A DNA stretch of 64,000 nucleotides from Calonectria ilicicola (taxonomy: Eukaryota; Ascomycota; Sordariomycetes; Hypocreales; Nectriaceae): NCBI GenBank assembly GCA_020809705.1, contig CP085832.1, positions 4,092,001 to 4,156,000 of the forward strand, written 5' to 3'. The notes under the pieces are model-generated. The model saw nothing but the letters and a program-made list of their open reading frames with translations. It searched no databases and was not told the origin of the DNA. Both the position numbers and the translations under genes were made by a program. Below, piece after piece: positions 56,837 through 64,000 of this stretch. The stretch's first letter is position 1. Every line of letters begins with the position of its first letter.

Positions 56837-58210
56837 AGTCGTTGCTACTCTTTCAACCACTAATAGAGAATCACTTCAAGGAGAAGAATCCAAATAATGA
56901 TTCAAAGAACAAAAGGGCATCGAGTTGGTTTATGTATTCACATGCGCTGGCGCTAAACTATGATATCTACACCATCTGTCTACATTAGGCTGAGGTGACT
57001 GCAGTGCCACTGGATGGGAGTTATTCAATCACCAGCCACCATAAAACACTCTATAGCCGCTCTAATAAGAAGAGAGATCCAGCCACACCACGGTCAGCTC
57101 TCTGGTCCTCTTAGTTTGATACCCCGCACTTTTTGGTGGGGGAACAGCGAAATATCTAGTCTAGCCTCTGTTCATCTTAGATCTGAATTCCTAGAGGGGA
57201 AACTTCGGGCAGAAAAATCACCCCATGTTTACTATTAAAGAGATATTCAGCTCGGATTCCGGCACGTGGGAGATGCAATACTCGCAACAGTCACACCTCG
57301 TGTGCCCCTCGAGGAACGATGCTATTCTAGCCGACAGAAACTGATTGGCCAGATTGTGGCAGGGTGAGAAAATAAATGATTCCACAAATAATAACGTGAA
57401 TCACGAAGGAGATAAGAAGAAGAATCGTGGAATGTATGATGATACCTTGAAATTAGGTATTGGAGTGCGGATTCATTTTTGAACAATGGGGAAATTACCC
57501 AATAACTATGTTAGTCAAAAAATTCGACCTTGGCATCGTTGTTGATGCACAGCACTTCATTCATGAGACAAATATTTCTACGCAAGATGGTGACATTTTT
57601 TTGTTTTCTGTTTGGTTTTTAGTTGAGATTTACATTTACTCTACGTGATCCCAAGCCTTGAAATGACGAGGATAATGAGAAAAAGACAGCCTCATGGCGC
57701 ACAGGGTAGCTAGTCATGAAACTGTCAAAGCTGGGGAGTGACCGAAGCCTGCTTCATAAGGAAGGAGACCGTATCGCCCCGACGCGGGATCTTTCACCCT
57801 CATGTTTCTGAGCAGGATTCGCACTATGTCATCACCCGACACGGTCGAGGCATCAAGGATAAAAGTGCGATCTCAACATCAAGGCTCCACTGAGATATCG
57901 CGAAGCCGGTCCGTGGGTCTGCCAGGTGGAGAGAAATATCAAGCGCAGCCAATCGAAATCGACACCGATGGACCCTGGCGAGGCTAGTTAATTACCAAGG
58001 CGACAAGCGCCCGTTCCCATCAAGTTGCTACAATTTATTGTTAGTGCGGATGCCAATTCTGACGGCCGCCTCCGTTCACCTCCCTGTCTGTTTGGGCTGA
58101 GCTGAATCGGCATTGGAACCGTGTTTCTCCCACCATATAAGCGCGCCGCGAAACCAACCGCATCCAATCTGCACTCAATTGACCTAAACGCCGATTCGTG
58201 CAACAGTAAA
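56837..58210. other. intergenic region, about 1.4 kb
   Basis: A divergent region carrying the promoters of the sugar transporter (minus) and the amino-acid oxidase (plus). Open frames at 57014, 57460 and 57802 lack features. A TATAA at 58136-58140 lies about 70 bp before the oxidase ATG. Confidence 0.5.
58136..58140 (+). promoter_or_regulatory. TATA box of D-amino-acid oxidase gene
   Basis: CATATAAGC lies about 70 bp before the ATG at 58211. It is a plausible TATA element; function is inferred. Confidence 0.35.
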
Positions 58211-59478
58211 ATGGCATCTGACAGCATCGTCATCGTCGGGTAAGCTCCCAAGCATGTTCTCGTCCTTTCCCATCTAACCCCGCATAGCGCAGGCATCATT
58301 GGCCTCGACGTCGCGCTTGTCCTCTCGGAGAGAGGATATGGAAAGTACATTACAGTAATTGCCGAGTATCTTCCAGGAGATACCTCCGTCTCATACACTT
58401 CACCCTGGTAAGGCTAGAATATGCAAGTGCCATTGGTGCGTCGCCTTGCTCTAACGCTTTCTAGGGCTGGGTGCAACTTTTCTGCCATTTCTGGTACCGA
58501 TGCCAATGCCCTGAGGTGGGATCGGCTCGGATACACCCATTTGGCCAAGCTAGCCTCAGAAAAGCCCGAGGTGACTTTTGTCCGGCGAACACCCTCCACC
58601 GAATTATGGGATGAGAATGTCCCTCACGATAAGATCCAGGCCATGTCGGAATATCTGGAGGATGTAAGCTTCATCTATTGAGTATATGGCTCGTCTAACC
58701 AATTACAGTTCCGACCGCTACCGGAAGCAGAGCTGCCCGATGGTGTAAAGTTTGGTGCTTCCTTCACCACATTGACAGTTCACGCACCCAACCATATTAG
58801 CTACCTGTATGAGAGGCTCAAAACCCAATACGGTGTCAAATTCATACGACAAAAGCTCCCCAACATTCAGGCTGCATTCGCCAACCCAGCCACCAAGGTT
58901 GTCTTTAACTGCATTGGAAATGCTGCCAAGACCATGCCTGGCGTTGAAGACCCCAAGTGCTATCCGACAAGAGGTCAGGTGGTTTTGGTCAGGGCCCCCA
59001 ATGTGAAGACCAACATTATGCGCCATGGAAATGACTACGAGACCTATGTTATTCCCAGGCCTGAGTCCAACGGCAACGTGATTCTTGGAGGTTACATGCA
59101 AAAGGGCGTCAAGTTAGTGGGAACCCGACTACATGCTGAACAAATGAGAGACTAACTTGAGTGCGCAGTGATGGTTCAACTTACTCATATGAGACCAAGT
59201 CAATCCTGGAGCGAACAAAGAAGCTCAGCTCTGAGCTGCGCCAACAAGAGCCTGAATTGCTCGCTGTAGCCGCTGGTCTGCGACCATCTCGCGAAGGCGG
59301 CGCCCGAATTGAGAGGGGTGAGATTTCTGTTGCGGGAGAAAAGAAGACCATCGTTCACAACTATGGCGCCGGCGGCACAGGCTTCCAGGCTGGATATGGC
59401 ATGGCACTGGATGCCGTTCGCACCGTCGAGGATGTCCTACGCCAATTGCGCAACGACGAGCCCCGGGCTCATTTGTAA
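58211..59478 (+). CDS. D-amino-acid oxidase (FAD-dependent), probably peroxisomal
   Basis: Five exons: 58211-58239, 58288-58407, 58465-58663, 58709-59112 and 59169-59478; 353 residues. The first splice completes the FAD-binding Rossmann motif IVIVGAGIIGLDVAL. The DAO signature IVHNYGAGGTGFQAGYGMA near the C-terminus matches the family pattern exactly. YPTRGQVVLVRAP and YVIPRPESNGNVILGG are further conserved segments. The enzyme should oxidise D-amino acids to 2-oxo acids, ammonia and hydrogen peroxide. The last three residues, A-H-L, fit a type 1 peroxisomal signal ([SAC]-[KRH]-[LM]), consistent with peroxide production. A D-aspartate preference cannot be excluded. Confidence 0.92.
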
Positions 59479-60159
59479 ATAGACATTAGAGAAAACACTT
59501 AGCACAAGTAATCATTCAACAGGAAGCGCTTGGAAATTATAGCCAGCGCAGATATTCAACTGTTATTGTCATCTTATCAGAAAAATAGTGTCTACATGTA
59601 GCATAACTAAAAGGAAAGAAACGGTCGCGACAAGTCGCCCTATTGATAGATTGTGTGAGTTGGTGGTGGCTATATTCAGTGGATGCATGCACTGAATGGG
59701 GGGAATGGCCGCTAATTCAGCTGTCGCGTTTCCCCACCACGCCCAAATGCCTTACTATCAATTCAATAAATTTGATCCCACTTGACTACACAACATGGCC
59801 AAAAAGCGTATGAGTAGACAGAACCACGCAAATCTAATACACTCTCCCATCGCATCCCTTGGCCATTGGCCATAATTGGTAGAGAGTCGGTCATCGGCGA
59901 TTGGCCACAATAGCTGGCCATGGTCTGATTCTGGGCCAACAGCGTGAGACACGAGTTGGCCGTGAAAGGCAGCCAACCACATTGATGTTATCTCACCCTC
60001 GAATTAGGATGCAGAGCGAGGCAGACGACCGGCCTCCTGCATAAGTAAGGCAGCCATGATGAAATAAAAGGCTCGCCCTCAATCTTGGGCATCTTCCTTT
60101 CATCCAAACTACCATTCATCGCCATTCCCTGGATAACGCGTCGGTGGGTTAGAACTACA
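59479..60159. other. intergenic region
   Basis: 3' flank of the oxidase and promoter of the next gene. The minus frame at 59758-59982 has no features. Confidence 0.5.
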
Positions 60160-60826
60160 ATGGATTGTCTATCTTCTTTCTTCGTCTGCCTCCCTACCAA
60201 GGCCGCCTCCCCTCCACCATGCGCACAGCCCAGCGAAAAGGCCGTCATCACCCAACAACCTGTCCCATACTCGGATGACGCAGCCGCCCAATTCGTCGAA
60301 ACCCTCCGCACGGCCGAAAAATATGGCCCAGAGCTCGAGAGCCGCCTCAACCAAATCGTTTCCACCAACGGGTGGACCGAGAACCTCGCCAAGGCTATCC
60401 TCAACGGCATCCAAAAGCTGTTGCAAGATGGCGAGTACATGACCGCTGCCATGGTCGAAGCGAATAAAAAAGCCCTGGCTACGGCCGAGGAATTTGCAAA
60501 GGAGCATCCATACTACACGGCTCTGATTGCAGCCGGCACCTTGATTGCCTTGGGCGTTCTTGCGTTTATGGCACCGGGGTGGGTGTTGGAGGCCCTCGGG
60601 TTTGCTGCACGCGGGCCCCGCGCCAGTGAGTAGATCAATCCATCACCAGCACTGCTAGTGTCAGCAACTAACTCTATCCTCAGATAGCTTTGCATCTGAA
60701 TGGATGAGCCGAATCGCTGTGGAAAAAGGGCAGGTTTCCAAGGGTTCCTTATACTCGTACCTCCAGCGCTTGGGAATGAAATGGGTAAAGCCAGGCTCTG
60801 CTTTGGTCCGCTGTGTGGAGCTGTAG
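60160..60826 (+). CDS. IFI6/IFI27-like small membrane protein
   Basis: Two exons, 60160-60625 and 60684-60826; 202 residues. The start at 60160 (MDCLSSFFVCLPTKAAS) is the first ATG in frame. After a soluble helical part, the hydrophobic segment YYTALIAAGTLIALGVLAFM and the following PGWVLEALGFAARGPRA match the pattern of the interferon-induced 6-16 (IFI6/IFI27/ISG12) family. The second exon adds NSFASEWMSRIAVEKGQ and SKGSLYSYLQRLGMKW, the usual fungal C-terminal end. Fungal members are many and uncharacterised; animal relatives sit in mitochondrial or ER membranes. The minus-strand ORF shadows in this region are not genes. Confidence 0.82.
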
Positions 60827-61288
60827 AGCAGTTGGAGATTAGCGGGTTTGGTTGGACGAAATCAGGCCTCGGAGCCGCCAAGCCTCACCTGTCAAAAAAC
60901 TTGCGGATGCCATCTGACCTACGGCTTTCGGCTTAGCTTCTCCAAGATTCTCATCGTTCAACAATTTATTACCCAGTTTTCTGATCAGAAGATGGTTCCC
61001 CCGGCCGGAGCGCCCTCCGACTACCAAGGACAAGGAAGGGCCCGCAATCGGTATCACGAAGTTCCAAACCCCGCATTGGTGATGCCAACCCACACCCAGA
61101 TATCCCCACGTCGTCTTGTTAGTCATGACCAGGCTCGTGTGTAGGGATTATGCCGACGCTCGGCTATCTGTTTCTCGTAGCTCCACCTCATTCATTTATA
61201 TTGCTCTTTCTCTTGCCATCTCTCAAATGAGTTTCCTTTGATGTCCCGAGTGTAAATTATCACAACTAGTTAATACCACATTCACACC
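60827..61288. other. intergenic region
   Basis: 3' flank of the IFI6-like gene and promoter of the gamma-glutamyltransferase. Opposing open frames at 60839-61144 look like chance overlaps. Confidence 0.5.
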
Positions 61289-63258
61289 ATGCCTCTACCC
61301 ACGTCCTCGGTATACCAGCCGCCAGCGGCGGACCTTCTCAAGTTTCCCTCGCGGAGAAGCGTAGTACATAGCACCCAGGGAATCGTTGCCTGCTCACAAC
61401 CCCTCGCTGCCAATTGCGGTCTCGAGATCCTCCGAGCTGGAGGCAATGCTGCTGTGCGTCTACTCTTCCACCAACAAATATATATAATCCCGCATTGCTA
61501 ACTTGGTCTCAGGATGCTGCAGTTGCAGTTGGTATGACAATCTGACAGAGAGATAAGAAGGTAGCATGCTAAGCCCAAATAGCCGCCGGTCTCAACCTGA
61601 CCGAGCCATGTTCAACCGGTATCGGTGGTGACATGTTTATCCTCTACTATGATGCCGCCACAAAGCAAGTCAAAGCCATGAACGGCTCTGGCCGCTCGGG
61701 AATAAACTACAGCCTAGAGACTATCCGAAAGGACCTCAACATTCCGGATGAGGACATCGGCCAGATTCCCATGACAAGTGTCCAAGCTGTAACGGTACCC
61801 GGTGCCGCAGCGGGATGGGTTGATACAGTTGAGCGATTCGGAAGCGGCAAGGTCACAATGAGCCAGATTCTGGAACCTGCCATCAGACTTGGAGAAAATG
61901 GCTTTCCCGTATCGGAGATTACCTCTATTGCCGTATGTCAACTGAGATAGTGCATGTGAGATTCACAAGCTAATCATTCGCAGTGGCAACGTGCCGAGCA
62001 GGAAATTAGGGACGCTTCTCCCAACTTTGCCGAGATGCTGAAAAAGGACCCAGCCGCAAAAGACGGAGTCAGAGCGCCTCGACCAGGCGAAATCATCACG
62101 ATGCCTGATCTTGCAAAGACATTCCGAACTCTTGCCACTGAGGGCAAGGAAGGATTCTACACTGGTCGCATCGCCGAGGAGCTCGTCAAGGTTGTGCAGG
62201 ACCTTGGAGGCCGACTTGAGCTTGACGATCTCAAGGATCACTTACAACGGGGCAGCGAGCCTGTAGAGCCCATCTCGGTCAAGTTTGAGGGCCAGGGACA
62301 AAAAGAAGGCGAGGGAGTAGAACTCTGGGAACACCCTCCCAATGGCCAGGGTATCGTGGCACTGATGGCTGTGGGCATCATTCAAGAGCTGGAGAAGCAG
62401 GGCAAGATCCCAACCTGGGCACCTGAGGACTTTAACACAACACCGTATCTCCACGCCATCATCGAGGCTCTTCGACTCGCCTTTACAGATGCCACCTGGT
62501 ATGTGACAGACCCCAACGTTACAAAGGTCCCTACAAAGGGCCTAATTGACCCTAAATACCTTGCGGAGCGGGCCAAGATCTTCGACCCGGATCGAGCCTT
62601 TGACCCCGTTGTACCTGGAAACCCCAAGTTCAGCTCGCCCGCGCTCCAGAGCAGCGACACGGTCTACTTTACAGTCTCGGACGCCGCTGGCAACGCTGCG
62701 TCCTTCATCAACTCCAACTACGGCGGATTTGGCACGGCCATTATTCCCAAGGGCTGCGGGTTCACACTGCAAAACCGGGGCGCCAACTTTTCCCTTGACG
62801 CGGAGCACCCGAACAAGTTAGAGCCCCGAAAAAGGCCCTATCACACCATTATTCCAGGAATGGTGACAAATATCAGCGACGGATCTCTGCACTCTTCCTT
62901 TGGCATCATGGGCGGCTTCAACCAGCCACAGGCGCATACTCAAGTCTTGCTTGGACAGGTCGTGGCAAAACTGAATCCACAGCAGGCTCTGGATGCGCCC
63001 AGAATTTGCATCGGTTCCGGCATGCCAGAGCACGGAAAGGTGCTGGACTGGACGGTCAATGTAGAGGACGGCATGCCCGAGGAGACAATCGAGGGATTAA
63101 AGAAGCTAGGACACAATGTGGTGGTTCTCAAGGGCTGGAAGAGAAGCATGTTTGGCCGAGGCCAGATTATCCGATACACGGTTGATCCCGTCGACGGAAC
63201 ACCTCTGTGGTCGGCTGGAAGCGACCCGAGAGCAGATGGAGCTGCGTACCCATTGTAA
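61289..63258 (+). CDS. gamma-glutamyltransferase / glutathione hydrolase
   Basis: Four exons: 61289-61453, 61513-61531, 61583-61932 and 61984-63258; 602 residues. Exon 2 is only 19 nt, but both flanking introns have good sites and the join yields the family motif [32 protein letters not shown] follows. The catalytic Thr of the autoprocessing site is T404 in [15 protein letters not shown], and NSNYGGFG and the [12 protein letters not shown] substrate loop are present. The enzyme is made as a precursor that cuts itself before this Thr into large and small subunits and cleaves the gamma-glutamyl bond of glutathione. No signal peptide is seen, so it may act in the cytosol or be anchored otherwise. 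It is convergent with a glutaredoxin gene 148 bp away. Confidence 0.93.
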
Positions 63259-63406
63259 AATGCCACACCCAAGTGCGGCCCCAATTCTATTCGTCATTTC
63301 TGTACAGAGGTATCTCGTGATTCCCAAGTAATACATGCCAGCGTATCGTATCATACATCTGATTCCAATTTTCTTTTACGGTTTTTCATTTATATTTTAT
63401 TCCCTT

Positions 63407-63957
63407 CTACTCGCTCTTGGCATCGGTCTCGCCCTCGACGAGCACCTTCTTGTCCTCAAAGAGCTTGGCGAGGTCGCCGTTCTGGTGCATGGAGACGAGA
63501 ATGTCGCATCCACCGACAAAGTCCTTGTCGACGTAGAGCTGGGGGATGGTGGGCCAGTCGGAAAACTCCTTGATGCCCTCGCGCAGCTCGGGGTCCTCGA
63601 GGACGTTGAAGGCGGCAAACTTGTCGGGGTTGACGCCCTGGAGGCCGAGGATCTGGATGGCCGCGCGCGAGAAGCCGCACTGGGGCGTCTCGGGGGTGCC
63701 CTTCATGAAGAGGACTACGGGGGCAGAGGCGACGGCCTTGGTGATGGCGTCACGGGTCTGGTCGGAGAGCAGACGGGCCTGGAAGGGCGTCAGAGGCGCA
63801 AAAGGCGAAACCGAAGCTCGGAGGACGTGAGCCGGGGCTCGCATGGCCACCGGGCGGGCGGACTGCCGAAGCAGGGTCTGTGAAAAAGGCAGTCAGCAAC
63901 AGAGTCAGAGGGAGCGACATCGGACATGCGCACCGAAGCAATTGATCGCGAAAACAT
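63407..63957 (-). CDS. GRX5: mitochondrial monothiol glutaredoxin, Grx5-like
   Basis: Two exons, 63957-63934 and 63877-63407; 164 residues. The short first exon (MFSRSIAS) joined to [20 protein letters not shown] makes an arginine-rich, acid-free targeting peptide for mitochondria. The mature domain starts near [14 protein letters not shown] and carries [13 protein letters not shown] with the CGFS active site, [19 protein letters not shown] with the cis-Pro and glutathione-binding GG-C-D. Grx5 proteins bind a [2Fe-2S] cluster with glutathione and pass it on in mitochondrial iron-sulfur assembly. An internal ATG at 63850 could give a shorter form, but the upstream exon fits better. The long plus-strand ORF opposite it (63335-63883) is a GC-rich shadow. 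Confidence 0.93.
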
Positions 63958-64000
63958 GGCGGGCAATCTGGAATGGCGAGATGGTTGAGTTGGTGGAAGC

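Noticed and set aside
60839..61144. Opposing ORFs between the IFI6-like gene and gamma-glutamyltransferase
   Set aside because: Short, featureless and mutually overlapping; probably chance in GC-rich intergenic sequence.
63335..63883. 182-codon ORF opposite the glutaredoxin gene
   Set aside because: GC-rich third positions keep the antisense frame open. The opposite strand encodes a complete Grx5-like protein with CGFS motif.

Overview
The window is nuclear DNA of a filamentous ascomycete, probably a Sordariomycete and possibly Hypocreales. The rank below Ascomycota is inference. Evidence: short spliceosomal introns (40-75 nt) with GTANGT-like donors and CTAAC/CTGAC branch sites, fungal-only families (Zn2Cys6 regulator, CFEM receptor, F-box/LRR protein, ACS and DHA1 transporters), and about 20 kb of very AT-rich transposon wreckage with only C/T and G/A differences between repeats, as left by repeat-induced point mutation (RIP). 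Exon joins below were worked out by hand from reading frame and splice sites.

Left arm (1-23.3 kb): end of a 2-oxoglutarate/Fe(II) oxygenase, DHA1 transporter, secreted M28 aminopeptidase, an isocitrate-lyase/PEP-mutase-type lyase, an ACS-family carboxylate transporter, a convergent Zn2Cys6 regulator, an Hsp70-like ATPase, a single-span membrane protein, a helical/Pro-Ser-rich protein, an unknown ORF that changes frame, and a decayed gene fragment. The lyase, ACS transporter and regulator each carry upstream the same element, CCG-N6-CCG-N6-CC(G/A) in the gene's sense orientation with A/T-rich spacers. I propose they form a small regulon for uptake and cleavage of an organic acid.

Middle (23,358-43,297): three LTR retrotransposons nested inside one another, all on the minus strand, each with equal-length LTRs and a perfect 5-bp target duplication. 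An outer Ty1/Copia-like element (TATTA) contains a Gypsy-like element (TTATA), which contains a less mutated Gypsy element (TCCTC). Gene fragments lie on both flanks.

Right arm (43.3-64 kb): a CFEM-domain Pth11-like receptor, a CAP protein, an F-box protein, a cytochrome P450 with one premature stop, a sugar transporter with a GC-AG intron, a D-amino-acid oxidase, an IFI6/IFI27-like membrane protein, gamma-glutamyltransferase with a 19-nt exon, and a mitochondrial monothiol glutaredoxin. The last two both concern glutathione chemistry and are convergent. I saw no rRNA, tRNA or CRISPR array.
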